From contig JAPZLL010000005.1 in the NCBI GenBank assembly GCA_036250225.1, forward strand, positions 372,001 through 436,000: a stretch of DNA of 64,000 bases, written 5' to 3'. The notes under the pieces were generated by a model that saw only the letters and a program-made list of their open reading frames with translations, did not search any database and was not told where the DNA came from. The DNA is from Cercophora sp. LCS_1 (lineage: Eukaryota; Ascomycota; Sordariomycetes; Sordariales; Lasiosphaeriaceae). Shown here piece after piece: positions 52,738-64,000 of the stretch; the stretch's first letter is position 1, and every line of letters starts with the position of its first letter. The translations under genes were made by a program, and so were the position numbers.

Positions 52738-54739
52738 GTGGTAGATACCTACTCAAAAAGGAAAATGTTGGGCTGCCACCAAAAAGGACAGATACCCTTA
52801 GGCTCTCTCAATATTGGCTTAAAAAGAAGAGAAACGCTAAAGAAATAATATAGGCATACACCCGCACCCCCCTACCTGGAAGTGGGAAGGCAAGTGAGCA
52901 AACCTAATAGAAAATCCTGTCCAGTCCAGAAACCTATATAGAAGGATTAAATCTAGGAGTATAGTGGCTAAAGCTATTATTGAGAGATATACTCCAGCAA
53001 CTCTATGAACTAAAATAACGACTTCCCTCAACACTAGCAATCGATAAAGGAAAAGTGGGGACCTAATAATTGGTTAGAAGAAGGGAAATCCACTTATAGA
53101 GACTGGGAGGATTGGGTACATAGTAATAAGATTAAATAAGAATTTCAACACCTGGGGGAAGAATATCCAATATTTTGGACCCCATTGAAACACTATTTCC
53201 TAGAGATACTCGAGGAGGGTAAGCATCCGGCTATATACCCCCTTTACCATCATTATAAGTACGTATCCTGGATCGATTGTATATACCCACAGTACCACTA
53301 TATATACCACCTGGCCCAAAAAGCCTATTACCAAGTCCTTCCCCTCTGCAATAACGAATGGAGGAATAACCCACTATACTGGATTATAGAGGAGTCTAAC
53401 CTCCGCCTCAATAAAATGGCTAGGTTTAGGATAGATAAGTAAAACCCAGTATTTAGGGTTACCTATCAAATACCAAACAAATACCTATACGTTTCCTACC
53501 AGTTCTATACTAACCCAGGCTATTAGGACTACGAGTGGATAGTAAATTAGGAAATCGCCCACACAGTCCGCAAACCCAGGAGTTGCTAAACAAGGTACAG
53601 GATTAGGAAGAATACTTGCAAACAGTTCTGACTAGCATTTAAAGAACTTGGCAGTATCCAGCCATTTGAGGTCGACTAGACCCTTAAAAAGGACGCCCGG
53701 GGCATTATACATAGTATTTTGCAACTTAGCAAAGAGTACCCAAGGACTTGCCTGGAAAACGAGTTAGGGCCCTCGCCAGGGCCCAGAAACCTCTAATTTG
53801 GTAATTTATGCGAGCCCTAAAAAGAAGACAAGGTACTCAAAAGATGCATACCCAAAGACCTCACAAATCCATTATTGCTATAATAATAATGGAGAATAAT
53901 TAATAATACTTTATAATTAATACTAATGGAACTAACGGATACAGAAAACTATTTAAAGTACGAATAGTGATTAATATAGGCAGTATAAACAACCTAATTA
54001 ACCCCCACTTTATTAATAGGTACAGACTTCCATACGAGGAGTTATTAGACCCCATTAATATTATTTCAAAAAAAAGGAACACTATACCTCTATAATAATA
54101 GAAGGATTATATACTTTTTAATATTCCTGATTATAGTGGATGGAGATGTATAGAAGATTACCTTTAGAGTTGCGCTAGTAGTTGAATACAATATAATCCT
54201 AGGAAAACCATAACTGAAGAAATATAATCCTTAGCTGGACTTTGAGGGCAGCTACTTCTAGAACAATTTGAAATTATAATAATAAGGCCTCATTTCCATG
54301 CCCAGAATGCGCAATACACACAATTAGGGAAGCAAGATCCAGTATAGAACCAAAGGCCTATGGGGAATCCCCTGAAGGAACTGAGTCCCAAGAGCCAGTA
54401 GTACTGTGGATTAGATTTACCACATATGACGAAGATTACGATTTCGGTCATGAATTAGGTAATAGACTAAAGGACGGAGGTTGTATAGGCCCGAATAACG
54501 ACTTGGGGAAAAAACTAATAAGTTTGGAGAGTGTACTAAAAGAATATTGGTATTGTAAACTATTTAGAAGATAAATTAAGAAATTACCCGAATATGGCCC
54601 ATGGGATTACGAAATCAAATTGAAGAAGGGGGTATAACTAAAATCCTTTAAAACCTACCACCTAAATCCCAAGCAGTTCGAGGCACTAAAGGAATATATC
54701 GATGAAAATCTAAAGAACGGATTTATTGAACATTTACAA

Positions 54740-55126
54740 TTGCCAGTAGGATATCCAATCCTATTTATCCCCAAAAAGGACGGAAAATTCCAATTGGTTA
54801 TTAACTATCGAGCACTCAATAAAGACATTATTAAGAACTGTTATCCGCTACCCCTTATCTCCGAGTTTAGGGAACGGTTGGCAGGAAAAAATTGTTTCTC
54901 TGGCCTTAACTCCCCTATAATTAAGGCGGGAGACGAGTATAAAATAGTATTCAGGACATTAAGAGGATACTACCAATATTGGGTCATGTCTTTTGGGCTA
55001 ACCAATGCCCCCACATTGTTCCAGAATATAATCGACCACATCCTGAGACCATTTATTAATAAATTTATATTTACTTATATTAATAATATCCTGATTTATT
55101 TAAAAACGCTCAAGGAGTACCACTAG
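54740..55126 (+). pseudogene. Reverse transcriptase fragment with lost catalytic aspartates
   Basis: 128 residues of gypsy reverse transcriptase: PVGYPILFIPKKDGKFQLVI, NYRALNKDIIKNCYPLPLI and SFGLTNAPTLFQNIID. The catalytic box reads YINN (55076-55087), where family members have YIDD or YVDD; both Asp codons are AAT, a G-to-A change each. It is part of the remnant around it and cannot be active. Confidence 0.9.
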
Positions 55127-56399
55127 TATATCCGACAAATATTAATAGCCCTGGAAAAGGCCAAAATAACAATAAACCCAGAAAAAAACCAGTTCCACAT
55201 TTAGGAATTCAACTACCTAGGATTCAAGATCTCCCCCAGAAAGATTAAAATGCAGCCAAAAAAGGTTAAGGTAGTCTAGGACTAGCCCATACTAAGGAAT
55301 TAAACAGAAGTCCAATTGTTCCTTGGGTTGGCCAATTTCTATTAATACTTTATCCAAGGATTTGCTAAGACTGTTAAATTTCTATACGAACTGTGCGGAA
55401 TGGGAGCAACGTTCGAATAGACCTCTCGTCGATAAGAGGCATTTAACAACCTTAAATACGCCTTTATAACAACACTAGTATTAGTTCTCCCAGACTTTTT
55501 AAGACCGTTTAGGGTAGAAACTAATATTTTAGACTTTGCCCTAGGAGGAGTCCTCAGTCAACAATAGAAAAACGGAAAATACTACCCATATACATTCCTA
55601 TCCAAGGCGATTAGTGGGCCTGCACTATAATACCCCATTTATAATAAGGAATTAATGGCAATTATCTAGTGTTTTACTAAGTGGGCACCCTATTTAATAG
55701 GAATAGAAAAACCAGTCGAAGTCCTTTTGAATTATAATAACCTTAGGTATTTCCTTACCAAAAAATTTAGCCCAAAGTAGGCGAAATGGTTGGAATTTAT
55801 GGCCCCATTCCACTTCAAGATCCACCACATTAAGGAAAAGGACAATAAAAGGGCTAATATCCTTAGTAGAAGGGCAGACCACTACTACACCCACAAGCAA
55901 CCAGAGTTTTCGCCAATCCTCCAATAGGCTATGGATGGTATGCCCGAAGATACGCAATAAACTATACTCCAGGAATATTAGGTGGAATAGTAATAGGAGG
56001 ATTTCCAGATACGAAGGAAGGAGCTCACTAGGGGACCTTACCCTTGGAACGGACAAAGAGGCCCCTGCGACAAATATAACTTCCACAGGCAATGCTAAGA
56101 TTATGCCCGAGGAAATCACAGCCACTATATATATTACTACAATGTCTAAATTGTTAATAATAAGGTTATTGGAGGATATAATATAAACGATAGACTATAG
56201 TATAATAATAAACCTTACATCCGCAATCCCAATATCCGATAAAGATATATTTAATAGACTTATAAAGCACAAGTCGGCGGATATATGGGAAGAGCAAAAA
56301 TATTTATATAAACCAGGTAAAGCTATGCCTTTCTAGAAATAAAGAAATTAGTGGAAGAGATTATTAATAATTATAACATTTATAATAAAACCAAAACCA

Positions 56400-57000
56400 A
56401 GTAATACAAACCCTATAGTCTTTTTAAACCTTTTCCAGCCCTAGAAACATTATGGAGTTCGATTTCGATGGACTTTATTATTAGGATCCCCAACTTAAAA
56501 GGACTTCACTATAGGTGTTAGCTATAACTCCATTTGGGTAATTGTCGATAGGCTAATAAAATGGGCATACTTCTTGCCTTGTAAAAAGAGTACAAGTGTA
56601 GAACAACTTACTTATATATTTAAAAGGGATATTGTTTTAATCCACCTCTGGCCAGACAGTATTATTTCCAATTGAGAAAAACTCTTTATCTCGAAATTCT
56701 AGTAAGGACTAATAAAACGAATGGGTATTAGTAGTAAATTTTTAATAGTCTACCACCCCCAGACTAATGGTTAAACCGAGTAATTCAACCAAATATTCGA
56801 AACCTACCTCAGGGCCTGTATTAATTTCGAATAAAACAACTAGTTTGAGCTATTGCTAACAGTACAAATAGCTTACAATACTACGGCTGTAGAATCAATA
56901 AATGTATTACTATTCTTTGCACTCTTTAGTAAGAAACCGGAGCTCCAGTGAGGGCCACCCATAGATGTACTATGGGCTGCCGTGTGCACTGATTGCCTCC
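56400..57000 (+). pseudogene. Integrase fragment
   Basis: Contains SISMDFIIRIP with the first catalytic Asp at 56471, then IWVIVDRL. The second Asp position is Asn followed by a stop (SIISN, 56670-56675). The block HPQTNG-stop-TE-stop-FNQ has two stops at positions where relatives have Gln or Arg. It belongs to the same remnant. Confidence 0.8.
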
Positions 57001-57335
57001 AGGAGTTATACGATTACCTAAGGGCCAAACTCAAATTTACGCGCAATTGAATGAAATATTTTTATAACCACAAGAGATTTAAGGGACTAGATTTTTAGGA
57101 GGGGGAGCACGTTTACCTTCTTGCGCGGAACCTATACTTAACCCAACCTAGCCAAAAGCTCGACTTTAAAAAATTTGGCCCGTTTAGAATCGCAAGGAAA
57201 GTTGCTACCTCCAATTATGAGCTTAATCTACCTGCCTCAATAAAGGTATGGACCAAGGTCTTCCACGTATTACTCCTCGAGCTAGTGCCCAGAAAAACCC
57301 TACTGGAGGAGATAATTGAGGCCAAAATTAATAAA

Positions 57336-57500
57336 GAAGAATTTAATGTTAATAAAATCCTAGATTTATAAGTCCGCAATAGTAAACTTTATTATTTAAT
57401 TAAATAGTTTGATTATGGACTAGAGTCAGATTTATGGAAACCCTCCAACTACCTCAACTGCCCAGAGAAAATTGAGGAGTTTCACTACAGAAATCCAGAC
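57336..57500 (+). pseudogene. Chromodomain at the end of the integrase
   Basis: EEFNVNKILDL, stop, VRNSKLYYLIK, stop, FDYGLESDLWKPSNYL and then IEEFHYRNPD match a retroelement chromodomain. The second stop (57405-57407) is at the Trp of the usual K-W-x-x-Y block, which is part of the aromatic cage for methyl-lysine; TGG to TAG explains it. The first stop (57369-57371) fits CAA to TAA. Chromodomains direct such elements to heterochromatin. Confidence 0.8.
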
Positions 57501-58271
57501 CGATTAATAGCCCAGGGTGTAATAATTAAAAGCCCTACCGACCAATTACCTACCCCTGACCTCGCCCGGTCCCCAGCAACCCAATAGCTAAGTTTTACAT
57601 TGTGGGCTCAACTAAGGAAGGGTTAAGGGCAGTCCAATCGAACCTAACAGATTCCTGCTAATTTATGGGGTCCTCCGTAGGGAATGCGGAGGAGCTTCCG
57701 GAATAAGATAATGGGTTGGACTTTATAATAGCATACCCCCGTTTAAATAATTTGTCCGCCCTGTGCTGTATAATTGCCTTTCTCTTCGATATAGAAAAAA
57801 GGTTCTATATAACGAAAAGGAGCTCCTCTTCGGATAGCTTCTATAGGCCTTTGAGGCTCCTCATTACTATAAAAAAAAAGTCAGAATAACGGGACAAAAG
57901 TGGAGGAATGTATAAGTATACACAGGCGGGAGCAAAATTAGTGCCATTATAGGCAATCTTGCGAGTAGCGCACTTGCTGTAGTGTGCGGAATCCGTAGCA
58001 ATAAGGTACTTGCGCTTAGTACGAAAGTAGTTCGAGTAAGGTATTTCCAAAGGACTACTATATAAAGAAAGATAAGTGCCCAGTGTAAATTTAGATGATA
58101 CCTTTTATTGAAAACGAGGCGACCGGGTCTTTTGAATTCTGCCGATTATTGTATTAGTAAAACGGTTATAAGAAGGAGGATGGAGGAACGCACAGGAGGT
58201 GCGGATTCGGTCCTTTTTAGGCTTGGGGAAATGGCCTTTGGGTTGTAGGCCTTGAAAGGAGGAAATTGTAT

Positions 58272-58784
58272 TGCAACCCAGGTTATAACCTCAAGAGGGA
58301 CATACGGACCACAGTGAGGTACTAATCGTTGGGGCCCGGGGTGCGGGGGCCCATAAGGCCTGAGAGAACCAATTAGGATGGACCCGAGGGAAAAGGTCCC
58401 AATACTCGGGACTAAAGGGTTCGGGACTAACCCCGGACCAGTTACGAAGGACCCAGCGGTGTTGGTTCCGAGCCTCGGACCAACAGGCTCGGGACCGTAA
58501 GCTAGACTTCATGTATATAGATACGATGGTTGTGCCCACAACCGTGTGAGGACTCTTGGATCCTCACGCTAGCAATACATTGTTCTTGAGCACCGCTCAG
58601 TGAGACCCATCGTCCGGGACCTTGAAGTCTATAATCTGCTTGACAGTGTATTACCCTTTAAGAGTTGTTCTAGCTTTCACTCAGTCACCTTGCATCCCCC
58701 CTACCTAGAGCATTGGACCCAGTCCGCTCTTACAATCTGTCTTTGCCAAGCCCTCCTCTGGAGCACTTGGAGCAGGCCGTAACA
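58272..58784 (+). repeat. Gypsy LTR copy B
   Basis: 513 bases from TGCAACCCAGG to GGCCGTAACA, directly after the purine tract of the chromovirus remnant, so it is that copy's 3' LTR. It shares the block from 58500 to 58784 with copies C and D. Confidence 0.85.
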
Positions 58785-59434
58785 CCTTCCTCCTTTACCA
58801 TTTCCAACCATCCTCAGTGGAATCCCAAACCACGCCCAAAAACACTACAAAACTGCGCTAAAATATTAAAACCCTAGAGAAGATGGATATATACTGGGGG
58901 ATGAAAAAGAAAGGAAATAACTACTGCGGGAGACTCTGGGAACATATCGAATCGACTATCGAACGAGCCCTAGAGATTGCCAAGGTTGTTGCTGGTATTG
59001 AGGAAACCGAGTAGGAAAAAGTGCAGAAGGGCGAGGTGGATATGTATACACACAGCCGGATAGATAAAGAAAGACCACTCAACCATAGCCGTACAGCCTT
59101 CGAGTAAATAAACCATAAAAAAACACCAAAGAACCTGTGATAAACCTTGTAATAAATCTCATGTATCCTCTTCGAGGATTATATTACTTATAATAATGTT
59201 CGCTTTAAAGATAAGGAGTTTAAGACTATTTTTAGTGAAGCTTTTCTAGATAGAGAAACTATTAAATAGTTTAAACCCTATATAAAGTAATATTTTGAAT
59301 ATAGTAGTTTGAAGGGAGAAAGAGATAAAGGAGACTAGGTAGGCTCAGTTTGTCTAAAGGTCACGGGGATACGGAAGCATAAAATGGAACAACGGTGGTG
59401 GTGTTGATAGTGATATATTCAACGGTGAAGAAAT
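58785..59434. other. Unassigned AT-rich sequence between LTR copies
   Basis: A plus-strand frame near 58880-59105 reads as a decayed coding sequence (KTLEKMDIYWGMKKKG, then HIESTIERALEIAKVVAG) with in-frame stops. No family is recognised. It may be another transposon relic or an old host gene. Confidence 0.4.
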
Positions 59435-60015
59435 TGTCACGACCCTGGTCATGACCTCAGGGAGGGAGCACGGGCCAACTGCGGAACACCAATCACTGGG
59501 CCTGGGGTGCGACGACCCACGAGCCCCGGCGGACCAATCAGAGTGGACCCGGCGATCCTTGGACCCGGCCCCGGGTCCATGACGCCCCGGGTCCAGGAGC
59601 ACCAGTGAGGTTGGACCCGGCCCTCTATGGACCCAGCCCCGGGTCCAGGAAGGCCCGGGTCTTGAGGCACCAGTAAGGTTGGACCCGGCCCTCAATGGAC
59701 CCGGCCCCGGGTCTAGGAAGGCCCGGGTCCTCGGAAACAGCGCAATATATAGATATGATAGTTGTGCCCACAACCGTATAAGGACTCTTAAATCCTCACG
59801 CTAGCAATACATTGTTCTTGAGCACCGCTTAGTGAGACCTATTGTCCGGGACCTTAGAATCTACAATCTGCTTAATAATATATTACCCTTCGAAAGTTGT
59901 CCTAGCCTTCACTTAGTTACTTTGCATCCCCCTATCTAGAACATTGGACCCTGTCTGCTCTTACGATCTGTCTTTACCAAGCCCTCCCCTGGAGCACTCG
60001 GAGTAGGCTGTAATA
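59435..60015 (+). repeat. Gypsy LTR copy C with three 68-base tandem units
   Basis: 581 bases from TGTCACGACC to GCTGTAATA. Three tandem units of 68 bases (59532-59599, 59600-59667, 59668-59735), rich in GGACCCGG and CCCGGGTCC, explain its greater length. The left flank is GAAAT. Confidence 0.85.
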
Positions 60016-60217
60016 CGTTGCTAGCGTCTTTCCGCAAGGTTGCTGTTTATCGAACTCTCGAACCGAACCTCCACAATATCGGCCACTAGATCTACTGTCG
60101 GAGGCACCAAGGGTAAGGAAGTGTCTAACACCTCCTCTACCCCCTCTTCTATTAAGGAACTCGCCAGGATGCTCCAGGCTTTAAAGCTAGAATAAAAAAG
60201 CATTAGGGACAAGGTTA
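60016..60217 (+). mobile_element. 5' leader and first part of gag of copy C, interrupted
   Basis: Matches 60736-60940 of copy D. The gag start codon position is ATA (60078-60080) instead of ATG, a G-to-A change, and later codons carry stops. The sequence breaks off at 60217 where LTR D begins. Confidence 0.8.
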
Positions 60218-60735
60218 TGTCACGACCCAGGTCATGACCTCAAGGAGGACGCACGGGCCACGGCAAGACACCAATCACAGGAGCCCAGGGCGCGGGGACC
60301 CACAAGCCCTGAGCTGACCAGTCACGATGGACCCGGCGGTGTTGGACCCGAGCCTCGGGACCAAAGGGCTCGGGACCAACCCCGGACCAGTCACGGTGGA
60401 CCCGGCGGTGTTGGACCCGGGCCTCGGGTCCAACAGGTTCGGGGTTACGAACCGGACTCCATGTATATAGATACGATGGTTGTGCCCACAACTGTGTGAG
60501 GACTCTTGGATCCTCACGTTAGCACTACATTGTTCTTGAGCATCGCTCAGTGAGACCCATTGTCCGGGACCTTGGAGTCTACGTTCTGTTTGACAGTGTA
60601 TTACCTTCGAGAGTTGTCCTAGCCTTCACTCAGTTACCTTGCATCCCCCACCTAGATAGAGCATTGGACCCTGTCCGCTCTTACGATCTGTTTTTGCCAA
60701 ACCCTCCCCTGGAGCACTTGGAGCAGGCCGTAATA
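60218..60735 (+). repeat. Gypsy LTR copy D with two 69-base tandem units
   Basis: 518 bases from TGTCACGACC to GCCGTAATA. It contains two tandem units of 69 bases (60316-60384, 60385-60453). It is inserted within the gag of copy C; the left flank is GGTTA, the expected target duplication. Confidence 0.85.
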
Positions 60736-60797
60736 CGGTGCTAGCGTCTTTCTGCAAGGTCGCTGTTTGTTGAACTCTTGAACCAAACCTCCACGAT

Positions 60798-61347
60798 GTC
60801 GGCCACTGGATCTACTGTTGGAGGCGCCAAGGGTAAGGAAGTGTCTGACACCTCCTCGTCTCCCTCCTCCGTTGAGGAACTCGCCAGGATGCTCCAGGCC
60901 TTGAAGCTGGAACAGGACTACATCAGAAATAAGGTCAACACTATAGAGGACGAGGATACAGGGGTAAAAGTATTGCATCGCAAGTTCGTTAAGTTACCCA
61001 CCCCCCCGCGCTTTAAGGGAGACTCCTCGCAGCTCGATTCCTGGATTATCCAATTCCGCAACTACGTTATATACAACACGTACCGCTTTGAGGATAAAGA
61101 ATCCAAAACCATTTTTGGCGGAGCACTCTTGGACGGAGTAGCCGCCAAATGGTTCGAACTGCACTCGAAGCGGTACTATGAATATGCGAACATTAAGGGT
61201 AATAAGAGCCAGATAGAAGAGGCGAAAAAGGCCAGTTTCCGGGCTAGACATACCACTTCATATAGTATGTTTACCAATTTCGAGAACTTCATCCGCACAA
61301 TTACCACTGAGTTCGGGGAGCTGGATGCTCCACGTAGGGCTGAATAG
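60798..61347 (+). pseudogene. Retrotransposon gag, largely open N-terminal part
   Basis: About 182 residues from MSATGSTVGGAKGKEVS, through VEELARMLQALKLEQDYIRN (coiled coil) and the gag core LPTPPRFKGDSSQLDSWIIQ, up to a stop at 61345-61347 in DAPRRAE. The rest of gag continues in frame with further stops. An upstream in-frame Met lies at 60778; the later one is chosen because copy C has ATA at that place within the otherwise matching context. It forms the capsid-like structural protein of the element. Confidence 0.75.
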
Positions 61348-63353
61348 AAACTCCTAAGTCTAAAGTAGTATACCTCAGTTATAGAGTACGCGACTTTATT
61401 TTGTATAGTCGCAATTAACACCAGCCTTAAGGACAAAGCCTTAGTAATACTATTTTGGTAAGGATTAAAGTAATATATTACTAATGAGCTCTATCAGGTC
61501 GATTGCTCCAAAAAACTCCAGGAGATGGTCGAACTTGCTATTAGGGCCAATAACTGCTATTTCGACTATTAGCGAGAGATCAACCAAAAGAAGGAGCCCT
61601 TTATTAAACCCATCCGCAAGGAGAGACCCGCCAAAAAAGCTCGCGGACATTTCGCTCCGCAAGCCACACCAAACACATTATACGGAACGCATGCGGGACC
61701 TATGGATATTGGTATGGTCCAGGATGGGCGTAATAGTGTGTAATAAACTGGTAAAACGCTGCCCAAAGATAAAAGTAAAGTCTAATACTATAACTATAAT
61801 AAGAACGGGCACTATACCAGAAAGTATAAGGTACCCAGGAAAGGCAAATGGATACTGCTACCGGAATTCAAAACGACTGTTCGGACTACAGACACCTCGA
61901 TAGTTATCCGCATAACCAATTCCGAGGATAACGAGTGGATGGACTATATACTGGATAACGATTACTATCTTTTAGACAACGTTATTAACCAGGCCTTTAA
62001 TAATGGGCTTGTGGGCAGGTAAGATAATAGACCAGCCCTCACCTTTATAAAAAGGGTTACCCCAGCCCCCGAGGAATAGAAGCCCCTATTTACGGAACGA
62101 AAAATCAAGCAGTAAAATAAGGAATTCAGGGACAAGTTCTTTGTCTCCCTCTCCCCGAATTAGCGAGACCTGTTTGAATACTCCAAGTGGACCCATACGC
62201 GGGAGAACCTCGAACCCAGAAGCAGTAATTATCTGCCCAAGAGGGTAAATGTTGGATTGGCACCAGGAAGGACGGGTACCCTCAGGCTCTCTCAACGACG
62301 GTTTAATAAAAAGAAGGGTACTGAGAAGACAAGCGAACAGTCCCAGCGGAAGATCTTATCCAATCCAGAAACCCATATAGAAGGATTGAGCCTAGGAATA
62401 TAATAACTATTGAATTGAAGCTGCTACTGAGAAATATATCCCAGCAACTCCACGAGTCAAGGAAACGATTTCCTTCAGTACCAACGGATAGTAAAAGAAG
62501 AGTGGGGACCCAATAATTGGCCGGAGGAAGGAGAATCCACTTATAGAGACTGGGAGGACTGGGCGCACAATAATAAGGTCGAACGAGAATTCCAATACCT
62601 TAAGGAAGAATATCCAATATTTTGGATCCCATTGGAATACCACTTCCTGGAAGGACCCGAGGAGGGCGAGCATCCGGCTGCTCACCCCCTTTATTATTAC
62701 TATAAACACGTATTATAGATCGACTGTATATACCTATAGTACCACTATATATACTACCTGGTCCAGAAAGCCTATTACTAAGTCCTTCCCCTCTATAATA
62801 ATAGATGGAGAACCAACCCATTATACTGGACTACGGAGGAGTTTAACCTCCGCTTCAACAAAAGGGTTAGGCTCGGGACAGATGGGCGGAACCCGGTGCT
62901 CAGGATCACTTATCAGGCGCTGGACAAATGCCTGCACGTTTCCTACCAGTTCTGCAATAACCCAGGCTATTAGGAGTACCAGAAGGAAAAAGCCTATAAG
63001 TGGATAGTAAATCAGGAAATCGCCCGAGTAGTCTATAGGCCCAGAAACTGCTGGGTAAGGCACAGGGCTAGGAAAAACACTCACAAATAGTTCCAGCTAG
63101 CTTTTGAGGAATTTGGCATTATCCAACCATTTAAAATCAACTGGACCCTTAAAAAGGACGCCCGGGGCATTGTTCCCAGTGCCCTATGACTCTATAAGGA
63201 ATACTCAAGGACTTACCTGGAAAATGAGTTAGGGCCTTCGTTAGGGCCCAGAAACCTCTAATTCAGCAACTAGTGCGAGCCCTAAAAAGAAGACAAGGCA
63301 CTTAGAGGATGTGCACCCAAAGACCTCACTAGATTGTTATTGCTATAACAATA

Positions 63354-63593
63354 ATGGAGAACAATCGGCAATACTTTGCAATTAGTATTAATGGAACTAA
63401 TGGATATAGAAAACCATTTAGAATACAAACGGTAATTGATATAGGTAATATGGACAACTTAGTCGACCCCCACTTCGTCAACAGATATAGACTTCCCCAC
63501 GAGGAGCTACCAAAACCTATTAATATTACTTTAGGAGAAGGAACACTATACTCTATAATAATGGAAGGATTATATACACTTCAATACTCCTAA
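63354..63593 (+). pseudogene. Retroelement aspartic protease fragment
   Basis: 79 residues with ISINGTNGYRKPFRIQTVID followed by IGNMDNLVDPHFVNRYRLP. The catalytic Asp is kept (VIDIGN) but the usual Ser/Thr-Gly next to it is Ile-Gly. The matching segment of the older copy at 53920 has Asn in place of the Asp. Confidence 0.7.
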
Positions 63594-64000
63594 TTATAGT
63601 GGACGGAAATGTACAGAAGATTACCTTTAGGGTTGCACCAGTAGTTAAATACAATATAATCCTGGGAGAACTATAGCTAAAGAAATACAACCCTTAGCTG
63701 GATTTTAAGGGCGGCTACCTCTCGATTCGAAATTGTAATGACGAGGCCTTATTTTTATACCCAGAATATACAATACGCAAGACCAGGGAAGTGAGATCCA
63801 GTGTGGAACTAAAGGCCTATAAGGAATCCCCTAAAGGAACTGAGTTCCAAGAGCCAGTAGTGCTGTGGATCAAATTCACTATATATAACAAAGATTATAA
63901 CTCTAGTTACGAATTAGGTAATAAACCAAAGGACGGAGGTTGTATAGACCCAAGTGACGACTTGGAGAAAGAACTAATAAGTTTAGAGAGCATACTAAAG

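Larger units (their letters stand above)
52738..58271 (+). mobile_element. Ty3/gypsy chromovirus internal remnant, mutated
   Basis: A degraded pol region, truncated on the left (no gag start or 5' LTR). In order: an aspartic protease segment near 53920-54130 with its catalytic Asp codon changed to AAT (VINIGS); reverse transcriptase at about 54650-55130; RNase H-like sequence to about 55900; integrase at about 56400-57000; and a C-terminal chromodomain (57336-57500). Stops occur in every domain. The purine-rich tract at 58251-58269 precedes the 3' LTR. The changes that kill codons are C-to-T or G-to-A. Confidence 0.88.
60736..64000 (+). mobile_element. Copy D of the gypsy chromovirus, running off the window
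   Basis: Gag is followed by a degraded gag-pol stretch with many stops. The block at 62229-63350 matches 52738-53880 of the first remnant, and a protease segment lies at 63354-63590. The reverse transcriptase would lie beyond the right edge. Overall it is less damaged than the 52738-58271 copy. Confidence 0.85.

Noticed and set aside
1..64000. tRNA genes, dispersed 5S rRNA and CRISPR arrays
   Set aside because: Looked for by eye on both strands (T-loop GTTCRANYC with pairing, 5S start, regularly spaced repeats); none found. A tRNAscan or Rfam search could still reveal one.

Overview
The window is nuclear DNA from a filamentous ascomycete, most likely a Sordariomycete. Genes are moderately GC-rich, introns are short (about 50-70 bases) with GTRNGT donors and CTAAC-type branch points, and the gene set (IEC3, a fungal-type bZIP, NOT5, Igo1/endosulfine, DNMT5) is typical of Pezizomycotina. 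The species cannot be named from sequence alone.

Positions 1-50,260 are a gene-bearing arm. In order: an endosulfine/Igo1 gene (+), MYG1 exonuclease (-), the INO80 subunit IEC3 (+), NADP-isocitrate dehydrogenase with a mitochondrial presequence and an internal Met (-), a C2H2 zinc-finger protein (-), CCR4-NOT subunit NOT3/5 (-), D-aminoacyl-tRNA deacylase (+), a cyclophilin-40 (+), a large RasGAP (-), a 2H phosphoesterase (-), a DNMT5-type DNA methyltransferase/SNF2 gene (+), ureidoglycolate lyase (-), a Thr/Ser-rich secreted protein with eight exons (+), an MFS transporter (-), a bZIP factor (-), an RluA-type pseudouridine synthase (-) and a 4HBT thioesterase (+). Most are conserved housekeeping genes with no operon-like logic.

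The most notable gene is the DNMT5-type one (26,785-34,578). This family couples a C5-cytosine methyltransferase to a SNF2 ATPase with a RING and maintains CpG methylation. Here both halves lie in one reading frame but are separated by a single in-frame TAG at 31,312-31,314. It falls just before the SNF2 P-loop, and the next in-frame Met lies after the P-loop. The 5' leader appears to be spliced several times and its proposed exons carry no ATG.

Positions 50,262-64,000 are AT-rich and built of transposon remains: an inverted pair of 342-base arms around a 249-base AT-rich spacer, four LTRs of one Ty3/gypsy family in two orientations, an AT-rich terminal-inverted-repeat element at a junction between two truncated copies, a long chromodomain-bearing pol remnant, and a nested pair of further copies running off the right edge. 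Stops and lost catalytic codons are C-to-T or G-to-A changes, as expected from repeat-induced point mutation (RIP). One arm thus holds a predicted maintenance DNA methyltransferase next to a block of mutated repeats of the kind such enzymes usually act on.
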